Positions 7,993 through 17,094 of a DNA stretch of 64,000 bases are shown one piece after another. The position numbers and the translations under genes are program-made. Positions within the stretch are counted from its first letter, which is position 1; each line of letters opens with the position of its first letter. The notes under the pieces are model-generated. The model ran no database searches, was not told the origin of the DNA, and saw only the letters and a program-made list of their open reading frames with translations. The stretch is from Neisseria macacae ATCC 33926 (lineage in GTDB: Bacteria; Pseudomonadota; Gammaproteobacteria; Burkholderiales; Neisseriaceae). Location of the stretch: assembly GCF_022749495.1 (NCBI RefSeq), contig NZ_CP094241.1, positions 2,046,001 to 2,110,000 on the forward strand, written 5' to 3'.

Positions 7993-9405
7993 ATGTTTCA
8001 TCTTTCTCGCTGGTTGAGATTATCGGAAGCTTTTACCCGATTGAACCGCCCTGTTGTGGTCGTTGATTTAGAATCTACCGGCGGCAATCTGTATCAAGAC
8101 AGAGTGACGGAAATTGCTTTTCTGCGCTTTGAAAACGGCCGGGTAGAACATTACGAACAATTGATCAACCCAGGGAAGCCGATTCCTGAATTTGTCGTCC
8201 AACTGACCGGCATTACCAACGAAATGGTGGCGCAGGCTCCCGCTTTCGACCAAATCGCCTCCGACATACTGCCTTTACTGCGCGGCTCTTTGATTGTGGC
8301 GCACAACAGCCGTTTCGACTACACCTTCCTGCGTCATGAATTTTGTCGGGCAGGCATCGATTTTGCCGCTCCGGCATTATGCACCGTCCAACTGTCCCGC
8401 CGTCTGTACCCTCAATTTTATAAACACAATCTTGACAGTATTATCAGCAGGATGGGAATCCAAACGGACGATCGTCACCGTGCATTGGCCGATGTTTTGG
8501 CGCTTGCCGATTATTTGGAACACAGCCTGAAAGAGAAAACCTCCGATGAATGGGACAATCATTGCCGTGCGTTGATGAATCCAAAAATACTGCCGACGCA
8601 GCTATCCGATTCTTTGACGGCAAAACTCTATTCATTACCCGATACGGTAGGCGTACTTGTCTGGTTTGACCATTCAGGAAAAGTGCTGTCCGTCGAGGCG
8701 TATGAAAAAACGTATAGCGAAATCGCCGCCCTACTCCACAGCAAAGAAGGCTTGCACTATATTCAAAATGCCGCAGATGTGAAATTCATCCCCGCAGTAG
8801 GTAGCCTGCATGCCTTGTGGTTGAAAGCTCAGGTTATGCAGGAATATCAAGGGGAGTTATCTGCACCATTTCCCCTCAAGCAATTGAATCCCAAAACATT
8901 TATGACTGTTAAGTTCATACCCGACGAACATGGCGTACTGAAGGCACGAATTGTGCCGCTAGACAACGGCAGCAGCACCACCCGCCCTTACGGCTTATTT
9001 ATCCACAAAAAAGCAGCAAAACGCGCATTGAACATCTGGGCGCAAGAACACAATTTCTGTCCCGATGCCTTAAACATTTTGCCAGTCAGTCACGCAAAGG
9101 GAGCGTTATGCCCCGTGCAGGCTGTCGGCAAGTGCCATGGGACATGCCATAAAGGTGACGGAATCGAAGAACAAAATACCCGAATTCATGCCATGGCATC
9201 CAAGCTGCCTGTTGCCGACTGGGGGAAAGTGCATGAAGTGGAAATCACGGAAACAGACGAATTATCAGGCCGCAGCGTCATCATGCGCTGCGCCGGAGGC
9301 GCTTTGGAACTGCCGAACGGACACTGGTATTTCGACAACCTGCTGCCGTCTATATTAAAAATTAAATTCAAACGAGACAGACAAAATATCCGCGTTATCG
9401 CTTGA
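7993..9405 (+). CDS. DnaQ-type 3'-5' exonuclease fused to a UvrC/Cho-like region
   Basis: A 470-aa protein. Residues 18-178 form a DEDDh exonuclease: Asp25 and Glu27 in VVDLESTG, Asp109 in AHNSRFDYTFL, and His162 and Asp167 in HRALAD. The rest resembles the UvrC/Cho endonuclease family, including a cysteine cluster CPVQAVGKCHGTC (about 375-387), although I see no clear GIY-YIG catalytic set. Proteins of this build are annotated as epsilon-like exonucleases and are probably involved in DNA repair. I chose ATG at 7993 because AGGAATTTAGG precedes it and the promoter at 7930-7958 excludes the longer frame from 7915. An IS copy sits 55 bp downstream. Confidence 0.88.
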   Translation: MFHLSRWLRLSEAFTRLNRPVVVVDLESTGGNLYQDRVTEIAFLRFENGRVEHYEQLINPGKPIPEFVVQLTGITNEMVAQAPAFDQIASDILPLLRGSLIVAHNSRFDYTFLRHEFCRAGIDFAAPALCTVQLSRRLYPQFYKHNLDSIISRMGIQTDDRHRALADVLALADYLEHSLKEKTSDEWDNHCRALMNPKILPTQLSDSLTAKLYSLPDTVGVLVWFDHSGKVLSVEAYEKTYSEIAALLHSKEGLHYIQNAADVKFIPAVGSLHALWLKAQVMQEYQGELSAPFPLKQLNPKTFMTVKFIPDEHGVLKARIVPLDNGSSTTRPYGLFIHKKAAKRALNIWAQEHNFCPDALNILPVSHAKGALCPVQAVGKCHGTCHKGDGIEEQNTRIHAMASKLPVADWGKVHEVEITETDELSGRSVIMRCAGGALELPNGHWYFDNLLPSILKIKFKRDRQNIRVIA

Positions 9406-9499
9406 GTAATTGACGTAAGTGGACAAACAAAGAGGTCGTCTGAAAACCAAGTTAGCGTTTGAACTGGCCCCCAAATCTTGGACACTCATAAAAGCCTAT

Positions 9500-10396
9500 T
9501 CAGGCGCTCTGTGCAAGCTGGGTTCTGTATGCGACAGGACTCAGCTTTTTCAATTTCAAACTGCAACGCTCCCGGTTGTAGTAATCCATATAGTCATCTA
9601 TCTGCTTCATCAATTCATCTACCGTCAATTCACCTGCGTTATAGAAACACTCCGTCTTTAACACCGCAAAGAAGCTTTCCATCGGCGCATTGTCCCAACA
9701 GTTCGCCTTTCGCGACATGCTTTGAACCATGGAATGCTCCGCAAGCAATTCCCTATACCCCGCCGTACGGTACAGCACACCTTGGTCCGAATGAAGCATC
9801 GTTCCTTTATCAGTCAGACGGGGGGCGGCTTTTTCGAGCATTTCCTTCACCATTTCGCTGTTGGCATTGCGGCTCATGGCGTAGGCGACGATTTCCCGGT
9901 TGAACAAGTCCAAGATCGGCGAGAGGTACAGTTTGCCGTCCTTCCCTTTGAGTTCGGTAACGTCGGTCAGCCATTTTTCGTTGGGCTTTTCAGCTTTGAA
10001 TAGGCGTTTGAGGAGGTTTTCCGATATTTCGCCCATGGCGGGATGGCGGTAGGCTTTTTTCGCCCGTATGAGGGCTTTCAGTTCCAACTGCTTCATCAAC
10101 CGCGCCACTTTTTTGCGGTTCCAACCCAATGCGGCGGCAATGCGCCTTTGCCCGTAGCGTCCTTTATGCCGCCGGTAGGTTTCGACAAGGAGGGCTTTGT
10201 CGGCTGCGTCGGGATCGGGTCGGTCTTGGTGATGGTAGTAAAAGCTGCTTTTGGGCAGGTTTGCGATGTGCAGCAGGTATTTGAGCGGGTGTTGCGCCCT
10301 CAGTGTTTGGACGGTTTGGCTTTGTCCTTTTCGGTCTGTTTTTGGCTGAGGGCTTTTAACTCCTTTAGGTAGGCGACCTCTGCGCGCATATAGCAC
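9500..10396 (-). CDS. IS3-family transposase OrfB (DDE integrase domain), copy A
   Basis: A 298-aa product when counted from GTG at 10394-10396. It carries an HTH_21-type region (YRRHKGRYGQRRIAAALG) and an rve integrase core. The catalytic triad is visible: Asp in WLTDVTEL, Asp in MLHSDQGV and Glu in PMESFFAVLKTE. It overlaps orfA by 97 nt; active transposase is normally the OrfAB fusion made by a -1 frameshift, probably at an A-rich stretch near the end of orfA. Intact. Confidence 0.93.
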   Translation of the reverse strand: MLYARRGRLPKGVKSPQPKTDRKGQSQTVQTLRAQHPLKYLLHIANLPKSSFYYHHQDRPDPDAADKALLVETYRRHKGRYGQRRIAAALGWNRKKVARLMKQLELKALIRAKKAYRHPAMGEISENLLKRLFKAEKPNEKWLTDVTELKGKDGKLYLSPILDLFNREIVAYAMSRNANSEMVKEMLEKAAPRLTDKGTMLHSDQGVLYRTAGYRELLAEHSMVQSMSRKANCWDNAPMESFFAVLKTECFYNAGELTVDELMKQIDDYMDYYNRERCSLKLKKLSPVAYRTQLAQSA

Positions 10397-10650
10397 AACT
10401 CTTCGATAAGCTCTGCCTGTGTTTTTTCTTGATCGGGTTTATCTGCGATGAAGGGGTTTTTGCGGTGTTGGGGCATGGTTTTGGATTGGGGATGTTCGAG
10501 TGCGCCGATACCGCCTTCTTGATAGGCGCGTATCCATCGTCTCAGGTGGGTTCGGGAAATGCCGTAGTGGTCTGCGGTACGTTGTTGGCTGCGTATATGC
10601 AGGTAGTGGAGTACGGCTTGGTATTTGAAGTGTAATGTATATTTGCTCAT
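10300..10650 (-). CDS. IS3-family transposase OrfA (helix-turn-helix), copy A
   Basis: A 116-aa DNA-binding subunit. The N-terminus MSKYTLHFKYQAVLHYL and the helix-turn-helix ADHYGISRTHLRRWIRAYQEGGIGAL (about 22-48) are typical of IS150-type OrfA, and a Lys/Glu-rich leucine-zipper-like tail follows. I start at MSKY (10648-10650); the longer frame would extend into the terminal repeat. Confidence 0.92.
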   Translation of the reverse strand: MSKYTLHFKYQAVLHYLHIRSQQRTADHYGISRTHLRRWIRAYQEGGIGALEHPQSKTMPQHRKNPFIADKPDQEKTQAELIEELCYMRAEVAYLKELKALSQKQTEKDKAKPSKH

Positions 10651-10773
10651 AAAAAAAACTGCACCTTGTGAGTTGGAGGGGATGTCCAACTTTTGGGGTG
10701 CAGTTCAGTTTTCAGACGACCTTTTTCATTACTGAGAATTATTCAAGTCTACGGTTTATCACAGCTTTTCAAA

Positions 10774-10929
10774 TATAGTGGATTAAATTTAAATCAGGAC
10801 AAGGCGACGAAGCCGCAGACAGTACAGATAGTACGGAACCGATTCACTTGGTGCTTCAGCACCTTAGAGAATCGTTCTCTTTGAGCTAGGCGAGGCAACG
10901 CCGTACTGGTTTAAATTTAATCCACTATA
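10774..10929 (+). repeat. Correia repeat enclosed element (CREE) 6
   Basis: A 156-bp copy in the orientation of copy 1, with one base missing in the GAGCTAGGCGAGG stretch. It lies between IS copy A and the AT-rich TPR protein gene and ends 25 bp from that gene's stop codon. Confidence 0.92.
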
Positions 10930-10953
10930 CAAAACCTCAATCCGTCATAAGAT

Positions 10954-11712
10954 TTATTGAGCCATCCTTTTAGATACCCGAGAAGGAACGGAGGCTTTCT
11001 CCCCTGTTTTCTTTATTTGGGAGAGGTATTTTTTATAAAATATTTTCGCATTCCGTTTATCTTTTGAATCCCAATACGCATCTGCAATATTTAAGTATGC
11101 AACAGTTCTATCTGGGGATGTCTTAATAATCTTATGTAAGAGATATATTGCAGACTGATGATACTCCTGATTATTAAGATAAAATGCAATATTATTATAT
11201 GTTGCAATATTTTTCTGATTAATCGGGTATCTGCCAAGATACCAATCCATTCTACTTTTATCTATATCAAAACCCGAGTGGTCTTTGACATATTCTTCTA
11301 AATCGTCCAATGTATTTTCAAGTGCATAAAAAGTTCTACATTTCTCACCATGCATCTTTAAAACAGTCTGCCTATCATAATCTTTTATGGGTTTATGGAT
11401 ATTTTTTCTGCACTCTAAAGATTTAACGTCAAAATCTTCCTTATACAGACTAATCGTTTTCAATTTATCTAAAATTAATAACTTCCCATTCCTCTTTATG
11501 TAATATTCTTCATAAAACCTTCCGCCAAAATCATCAACCCTAACGACAATAAAATCGCCCTCCTCATAAGACGTAATATTTTCCTTCTTTACGTCACTAA
11601 AAAAATTATTTATTTCAATCGATTGCCTTTTATCTCCAATTGGTTCGTAATTATTGGCGCTTACTGACACAGGAAATAACAATATGAATAAATACAAACC
11701 GATTTTTTTCAT
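10954..11712 (-). CDS. Secreted TPR-like protein of unknown function (AT-rich, accessory)
   Basis: A 252-aa protein starting with a signal peptide (MKKIGLYLFILLFPVSVSA, cleavage near residue 19). The C-terminal half holds TPR-like helices: NIATYNNIAFYLNNQEYHQSAIYLLHKIIK and DRTVAYLNIADAYWDSKDKRNAKIFYKKYLSQI. Four cysteine or aromatic-rich stretches mark the middle part. The coding sequence is much richer in A/T than its neighbours and lies beside an IS and a CREE, which points to horizontal acquisition. I do not recognise a named family. Periplasmic location is inferred. Confidence 0.75.
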   Translation of the reverse strand: MKKIGLYLFILLFPVSVSANNYEPIGDKRQSIEINNFFSDVKKENITSYEEGDFIVVRVDDFGGRFYEEYYIKRNGKLLILDKLKTISLYKEDFDVKSLECRKNIHKPIKDYDRQTVLKMHGEKCRTFYALENTLDDLEEYVKDHSGFDIDKSRMDWYLGRYPINQKNIATYNNIAFYLNNQEYHQSAIYLLHKIIKTSPDRTVAYLNIADAYWDSKDKRNAKIFYKKYLSQIKKTGEKASVPSRVSKRMAQ

Positions 11713-11804
11713 TTTCTTTTTACTCTTTCTAAATCCACAGATACAGCAATAAAGACAAACAAAGAAGATTGATGATTTTTACTGCAACTGAACAGCTCCG
11801 AACC

Positions 11805-12404
11805 TCAGAAAAAAGACGGAACAGACAAATCAAATTGCTTCAGTAAACCGATGGTTTCATAAACGGGCAGCCCCATTACGCCGGTAAAGCTGCCTTGCAA
11901 ATACTCGACAAACACGCCGCCCAAGCCTTGGATTCCGTATGCACCGGCTTTATCCATCGGTTCGCCGCTTTGAATGTAGGCAAGGATTTCGTCAGGGGAT
12001 AAGGTTTTGAAACGCACATCGCTGGTTTGCAAGACGCTGCTCGTTTCGCCTTGCCAATACACGCATACGGCGGTTAGTACTTGATGGGTTTGCCCTGACA
12101 GCTGTCCAAGCATTGTAGCGGCATGCTCTTGGGTTTCGGGTTTGCCGAGGATATGGTTTTGATAGGCAACGGTGGTATCGGCGGTCAGAATGGGAAATTC
12201 GGGCGGCGTATCATGTTGTTCAAACCATTGGGCGACGGCGGCTGCGTTCTTTTCGTTCGCCATACGCTGAACATAATCGGCGGCATTTTCGTCAGGAAAC
12301 GGCGTTTCATCGATATCGGCGGGAATGCGTTGAATTTGGTAGCCTAAGTTTTCAAGGATTTCGCGGCGGCGCGGGCTGCCGGAGGCAAGATAAAGTGTCT
12401 GCAT
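11805..12404 (-). CDS. maf: Maf family nucleotide pyrophosphatase
   Basis: A 199-aa Maf protein, a cytoplasmic house-cleaning enzyme that hydrolyses (d)NTPs, often modified pyrimidines or dTTP/UTP. The N-terminal signature LASGSPRRREILENLG (residues 5-20) is complete. The catalytic TADTTVAYQNHILGKPET (about 73-90) and the GAYGIQGLGGVFVEYLQGSFTGVMGLPVYET C-terminal motif, split by the family's conserved glycines, are present. It is divergently spaced from nothing: hemA lies upstream on the same strand, separated by an inverted DUS pair. Confidence 0.94.
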   Translation of the reverse strand: MQTLYLASGSPRRREILENLGYQIQRIPADIDETPFPDENAADYVQRMANEKNAAAVAQWFEQHDTPPEFPILTADTTVAYQNHILGKPETQEHAATMLGQLSGQTHQVLTAVCVYWQGETSSVLQTSDVRFKTLSPDEILAYIQSGEPMDKAGAYGIQGLGGVFVEYLQGSFTGVMGLPVYETIGLLKQFDLSVPSFF

Positions 12405-12469
12405 AAGTTTTCAGATATTTGAGATACGGATTTTGGGGATTTAATCGATAAGGCGAATAGGCATACGGA

Positions 12470-12500
12470 AAGGTCGTCTGAAAATTTTCAGACGACCTTT
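12470..12500 (-). terminator. Inverted DUS pair, terminator of hemA
   Basis: AAAGGTCGTCTGAAAA and TTTTCAGACGACCTTT form a perfect stem with almost no loop, 8 bp after the hemA stop on the minus strand. Confidence 0.75.
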
Positions 12501-12507
12501 CCAATCG

Positions 12508-13761
12508 TTAATCGTGTTGATCCAATTGATAAATTTGGGCAACGGCATCGACCAGATTGCTGTTTTCCGAGCCTGCCTTATTGAGGGTTTGAGTGGGAGA
12601 GTGGAGGAGTTTGTTGGTCAATTGGATGGAGAGCCGCTCCAATACCTCTTCCGCCGATGCGCCTTTGGCAAGCTGTTTCATCGCATTTTCCAAAACCTGC
12701 CTGCGGGCGCGTTCGCCTTCGTCACGCAGGGCGCGGATAAGGGGGACGCTTTGGCGGCTTTGTTGTTGGCGGACAAACTCACCGACCTTTTTCTCCACCA
12801 TAGCTTCGGCTTCGGCAGCCGCTTTTTGGCGGGCCTCCTTGCCGTTTTGGACGATGCCCATCATGTCATCAACAGTGTAAAGATAAGCGTCGCCCAGTTC
12901 CCCCACTTCGGCTTCGATATCGCGCGGAACGGCAAGGTCGAGCAGAAACATGGGCATATTGAGACGCAGGCGCAATGCGCGTTCCACCATGCCTTTGCCG
13001 ACCAACGGGAGCTGGCTGGCGGTAGAGGAAACGACGACATCGTATTCGTGCAAAATGTCGGGCAACTCTGTCAACAGGCAAGGCTCGGCATTTAGTCCGA
13101 GTTTGTCGCACAACTCTTGGGCGCGCGGCAGGGTACGGTTGGCAACAGTAATGAGTTTGGGATTTTTGGCGGCGAAATAGGTGGCGACCAATTCAATCAT
13201 TTCGCCCGCGCCGATAAATAGAACGTTCAGATCGCCGATATCGGGAAAAATCTGTTCGGCAAGCTTGACGGATGCGGAAGCCATCGAAACGGAATTCTCG
13301 CCGACGGCAGTGTCGGTACGCACTTCTTTGGCAACGGCAAACGTTTTTTGAAACAATGCGTTGAGGTTGGTATTGATGCTTTCTTGTTCTTGGGCGACAC
13401 GCACGGCATCTTTAATCTGTCCCAAAATCTGCGGCTCGCCCAATACCATAGAATCCAATCCGCAGGCGACGCGGAAAGCGTGGCGGATGGTTTCGTTGTT
13501 GTCCAAGGTATAAAGATAGGGGCGGATTTCTTCGGCGGGCAGGTTGTGGTATTGCGCCAGCCATTCGATGATTTGCTCGGTTTCGCCGACGCAGTAAAGC
13601 TCGGTGCGGTTGCAGGTCGATAGAATTACTGCCTCCTTCGCTGCTTTGCTTCGAGCAAGGTTGCGGACGGCTTCGGGCAGGCTTGCTGCGGTGAATGCCA
13701 GCTTCTCGCGTATACTCAAAGGCGCAGTTTGGTGGTTGAGTCCGACGGCGGTAAGTTGCAT
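12508..13761 (-). CDS. hemA: Glutamyl-tRNA reductase
   Basis: A 417-aa NADPH-dependent enzyme that makes glutamate-1-semialdehyde from Glu-tRNA, the first step of haem and sirohaem synthesis. The N-terminus MQLTAVGLNHQTAPLSIREKLAF and the catalytic cysteine motif ILSTCNRTELYCV (Cys near residue 50) are clear. GLDSMVLGEPQILGQIKDA is the family signature, the NADPH-binding domain has NVLFIGAGEMIELVA, and a C-terminal dimerisation helix ends the protein. It is transcribed away from cysI, a sirohaem enzyme. Confidence 0.97.
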   Translation of the reverse strand: MQLTAVGLNHQTAPLSIREKLAFTAASLPEAVRNLARSKAAKEAVILSTCNRTELYCVGETEQIIEWLAQYHNLPAEEIRPYLYTLDNNETIRHAFRVACGLDSMVLGEPQILGQIKDAVRVAQEQESINTNLNALFQKTFAVAKEVRTDTAVGENSVSMASASVKLAEQIFPDIGDLNVLFIGAGEMIELVATYFAAKNPKLITVANRTLPRAQELCDKLGLNAEPCLLTELPDILHEYDVVVSSTASQLPLVGKGMVERALRLRLNMPMFLLDLAVPRDIEAEVGELGDAYLYTVDDMMGIVQNGKEARQKAAAEAEAMVEKKVGEFVRQQQSRQSVPLIRALRDEGERARRQVLENAMKQLAKGASAEEVLERLSIQLTNKLLHSPTQTLNKAGSENSNLVDAVAQIYQLDQHD

Positions 13762-13995
13762 GGGATAAGGGGGAGAGATGGTATGTGTCGGCGGGTATTA
13801 TAGCTTAACTTGACTTTGAAATGAATGTGTTGGCTTCCAAACAAACAGTGCGATTGGCAAAATTTAGATTACCAAGGGTCGTCTGAAAACATCAGATTCA
13901 TATAACGAAATCATCTTTAAATCGAACAAACCATTCTTTCCCATTTTCAGACGACCTGATTAAAGTAGCTCCAAACTGAGAATAAGGAGCACCCT

Positions 13996-15750
13996 ATGAC
14001 TACCACCGCCGACCCGCGCGCCAAGCTGCCCGACACCCCGCTTTCCGGCAACGAAGCCCTGAAAGACCGCAGCGACTATCTGCACGGTACCATCAAAGAC
14101 GATTTGACCGACGACTTTACCGGCGGCTTTACCGCCGACAATTTCCAGCTCATCCGTTTCCACGGCATGTACGAGCAGGACAACCGCGACATCCGTGCCG
14201 AGCGTACCGATCAAAAACTCGAACCCTTAAAAAACATGATGTTGCGCTGCCGCTTGCCCGGCGGCATCATCACACCGGCGCAGTGGCTGGGCATAGACGA
14301 ATTTGCCGGCGACCACACCATTTACGGCTCCATCCGCCTGACCAACCGCCAAACCTTCCAATACCACGGCATTTTAAAAACCGATTTGAAACTGGCGCAC
14401 CAGTCCCTGCACAAACTCGGCCTCGATTCCATCGCCACCGCCAGCGACGTCAACCGCAACGTACTCTGCACCAGCAACCCCGTCCAAAGCCCGCTACACC
14501 AAGAAGCCTACGAATGGGCGAAACGCATCAGTATGCACCTTCTGCCGCGAACCATGGCTTACGCCGATGTCTGGCTGGACGGCGAAAAAGTGTTCACCAC
14601 CGAACCGACCGAGCCGCGCAACAAAGAAATCGCCGACGATGTCGAGCCCATTCTCGGCAAAACCTATCTGCCGCGCAAATTCAAAACCGCCGTCGTCATC
14701 CCGCCTGATAACGATGTGGACATCCACTCTAACGATTTAGGCTTCGTCGCCATCGAAGAAAACGGCAAACTTGTCGGCTTCAACGTCCTTGTCGGCGGCG
14801 GGCTGTCCAGCGAACACGGCAACACCAAAACCTACCCGAACACCTCCTACGAATTCGGCTTCGTCCCTCTCGAATACACCCTCAACGCCGCCGAAGCCGT
14901 CGTCAGCACCCAGCGCGACTGGGGCAACCGCAGCGATCGCAAAGCCGCCCGCACCCGCTATACACTCCAGCGCGTCGGCGTCGAAGTATTCAAAGAAGAA
15001 GTCGAACGGCGCATGGGCATCAAGTTCGAACCCATCCGCCCCTACGCCTTCACCCATCGCGGCGACCACATCGGCTGGGTTAAAGGCCTCGAAGGCAACT
15101 GGCACCTGACCCTGTTTATCGAAAACGGCCGCCTGCTCGACTACCCCGGCAGGCCGTTGAAAACCGGCGTGCGCGAAATCGCCAAAATCCACCCCGGCGA
15201 CTTCCGTCTGACCGCCAACCAAAACCTTGTCGTTGCCAACGTTCCGCCCGAGCTGAAAGACACCATAGACAAAATCGCCAAAGAACACGGCTTAATCAGC
15301 AAATCCATCACCATCCAGCGCGAAAACTCGATGGCGTGCGTCGCCCTGCCGACCTGTCCGCTGGCGATGGCGGAAGCCGAACGCTTCCTGCCGTCGTTCT
15401 CCGACAAAATCGACGAAATGTTCGCCAAATACGGTCTGGAAGACGAATACATCGTCCTGCGCGTCACCGGCTGCCCCAACGGCTGCGGCCGCGCCATGCT
15501 CGCCGAAATCGGCTTGGTCGGCAAAGCCGTCGGCCGCTACAACCTCTATGCAGGCGGCAACCGCGAAGGTACCCGCATCCCACGCCTGTTCAAAGAAAAC
15601 ATTACTGAACCCGAAATCCTCGAAATCGTGGACGGCTGGGTCGGCAACTGGGCGCAAAACCGCCTCGACGACGAAGGTTTCGGCGACTTTGCCGTCCGTA
15701 CCGGCATCGTCAAACCCGTCCTCGACCCGCCGCGCGATTTTTGGGCTTGA
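13996..15750 (+). CDS. cysI: Sulfite reductase hemoprotein (beta) subunit
   Basis: A 584-aa protein that reduces sulfite to sulfide at a sirohaem-[4Fe-4S] centre. Two half-repeats are visible, and the C-terminal cluster motif is CVALPTCPLAMAEAE ... VTGCPNGCGRAML (four cysteines, about residues 450-500). RLTNRQTFQYHGI and DVNRNVLCTSNP are family motifs for sirohaem and substrate binding. AATAAGGAG precedes ATG at 13996. The flavoprotein partner cysJ and the other assimilation genes are not adjacent, so the gene stands alone; CREE 7 starts 16 bp after the stop. Confidence 0.96.
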   Translation: MTTTADPRAKLPDTPLSGNEALKDRSDYLHGTIKDDLTDDFTGGFTADNFQLIRFHGMYEQDNRDIRAERTDQKLEPLKNMMLRCRLPGGIITPAQWLGIDEFAGDHTIYGSIRLTNRQTFQYHGILKTDLKLAHQSLHKLGLDSIATASDVNRNVLCTSNPVQSPLHQEAYEWAKRISMHLLPRTMAYADVWLDGEKVFTTEPTEPRNKEIADDVEPILGKTYLPRKFKTAVVIPPDNDVDIHSNDLGFVAIEENGKLVGFNVLVGGGLSSEHGNTKTYPNTSYEFGFVPLEYTLNAAEAVVSTQRDWGNRSDRKAARTRYTLQRVGVEVFKEEVERRMGIKFEPIRPYAFTHRGDHIGWVKGLEGNWHLTLFIENGRLLDYPGRPLKTGVREIAKIHPGDFRLTANQNLVVANVPPELKDTIDKIAKEHGLISKSITIQRENSMACVALPTCPLAMAEAERFLPSFSDKIDEMFAKYGLEDEYIVLRVTGCPNGCGRAMLAEIGLVGKAVGRYNLYAGGNREGTRIPRLFKENITEPEILEIVDGWVGNWAQNRLDDEGFGDFAVRTGIVKPVLDPPRDFWA

Positions 15751-15766
15751 AAACCTGTTGGCAGAT

Positions 15767-15919
15767 TATAGTGGATTAACTTTAAACCAGTACGGCGTTG
15801 CCTCGCCCTAGCTCAAAGAGAACGATTCTCTAAGGTGCTGAAGCACCAAGTGAATCGGTTCCGTACTATCTGTACTGTCTGCGGCTTCGTCGCCTTGTCC
15901 TGATTTAGTTAATCCACTA
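15767..15919 (-). repeat. Correia repeat enclosed element (CREE) 7
   Basis: About 153 bp, oriented as copy 2. Its right end is decayed (GATTTAGTTAATCCACTAA), with a 4-base loss and no final TATA, so it is probably older or immobile. It is transcribed behind cysI. Confidence 0.88.
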
Positions 15920-15935
15920 AGAAACAAAGTTGGAA

Positions 15936-15989
15936 ATCAAAAGGTCGTCTGAAAACCTGCAATGCTTGTTTTCAGACGACCTTTTGATT
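15936..15989. terminator. Inverted DUS pair between cysI and fetB
   Basis: A 22-bp stem made of AATCAAAAGGTCGTCTGAAA and its inverse, with A and T runs on both sides. It can terminate the converging cysI and fetB transcripts. Confidence 0.8.
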
Positions 15990-16009
15990 GTTTAAACCAA
16001 CTTGTTAAC

Positions 16010-16969
16010 TTATTTCGCAGCCTTAAATGCGTCGGTAACCTGTTTGGACGCGTTCAGCAATTCTTGCGCGCCGCCCGCTGCCAAGTAGGTTTCGGGAACG
16101 AGGTAAACCACTTGTCCTTTTTTCCATGCGGTTGTTTCGGCGACCAACGGATTGTTCAACACGTCTTTCGCTGCCTGTCCTTCTTCGCCGATGGCCGCGC
16201 CCCTGTCAAGGACAAACAGCCAGTCGGGATTTTTCTCTTTCAAGTATTCGAAGCTGACGGGCTGACCGTGGCTGCCTTCTTTGATGGCTTCGTCAACGGC
16301 CGGAACGCCAATGTCTTTGTGCAGCCAGCCGCCCAGTCGTGAAGACGGACCGAAGGCGGACAGTTTCCCGCCGTTGACCAGAATCACCAAACCTTTGCCT
16401 TTACCTTGCGCGGCAGTTTTCGCGGCTTCAAAAGATGCGTCGATTTCCGCCTTCAGCTTGTCGGCTTCCGCCTGTTTGCCGAAGATTTGCGCCAGCGCGT
16501 CGATACGCTCTTTGGCACTGTCTTTGAGGTTGGCGGTATCGGCGGTCATTTCGATGGTTGGCGCAATGGCGTTCAACTTGTCAAACGCTTTGGCTGCGCG
16601 GCTGCCGATAATGATGAGCTGCGGTTTGTAGGCGTTGAGCGCCTCGTAATCCGGCTCGAACAGCGTACCGGCAGGTTTTGTCGTTTTGAAATATTCGTCC
16701 AAATAAGGCAGCAGGTTTTTGTCGATGGACAGACCGGTTTTCACGCCCAATTTGTTTAAAGTGTCGAGCATACCCAAATCGTAAACGGCGATACGTTCGG
16801 GATTTTGCGGCACTTTCGCGTCGCCGCGCGTCGTTTTGACGGTCAAACCCGCGCCTTCGGTTTGGGCTGCGGAAGCGGTTTGGGCGTTTTGGTTTGAAGC
16901 GGAATCTTTCGGCGAACACGCACCCAAAGCAAGGGCGCAGCATACGGCTAAAGCAGTCAGACGTAACAT
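16010..16969 (-). CDS. fetB: FetB, periplasmic siderophore-binding lipoprotein of an ABC importer
   Basis: A 319-aa class III solute-binding protein (periplasmic-binding fold with a helical backbone) close to the gonococcal enterobactin-type FetB. A lipoprotein signal MLRLTALAVCCALALGAC ends at Cys18. The binding domain begins at LTVKTTRGDAKVPQNPERIAVYDLG and contains ALNAYKPQLIIIGSRAA. I start at MLRL (16967-16969). In gonococcus fetB follows the receptor gene fetA and precedes permease and ATPase genes; none of these is present here. A Fur-like site lies upstream. Confidence 0.92.
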   Translation of the reverse strand: MLRLTALAVCCALALGACSPKDSASNQNAQTASAAQTEGAGLTVKTTRGDAKVPQNPERIAVYDLGMLDTLNKLGVKTGLSIDKNLLPYLDEYFKTTKPAGTLFEPDYEALNAYKPQLIIIGSRAAKAFDKLNAIAPTIEMTADTANLKDSAKERIDALAQIFGKQAEADKLKAEIDASFEAAKTAAQGKGKGLVILVNGGKLSAFGPSSRLGGWLHKDIGVPAVDEAIKEGSHGQPVSFEYLKEKNPDWLFVLDRGAAIGEEGQAAKDVLNNPLVAETTAWKKGQVVYLVPETYLAAGGAQELLNASKQVTDAFKAAK

Positions 16970-17094
16970 GGATTCTCCAAGCAGATATAAAACGAAAATA
17001 TGGAAAAGGCCGTTTGAACAAGAAAATTTAAAGGCTTTCAATCAGAAAGCCGAACGTTCAGACGACCTTTACGGTTTGATGTTACCAAATTAAC

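Larger units (their letters stand above)
9460..10707 (-). mobile_element. Complete IS3-family (IS150-type) insertion sequence, copy A
   Basis: A 1248-bp element whose ends are imperfect inverted repeats (TGAACTGGCCCCCAAATCTT and TGAACTGCACCCCAAAAGTT). It is flanked by the direct repeat GTT, the expected 3-bp target duplication. It carries overlapping orfA and orfB read by -1 frameshifting. Copy B at 40079-41325 is nearly identical but inverted. The recent-looking insertion sits among DUS sequence behind the exonuclease gene. Confidence 0.95.

Noticed and set aside
14737..15657. Long minus-strand frames opposite cysI
   Set aside because: GC-rich codon-position shadow of cysI with no family match.
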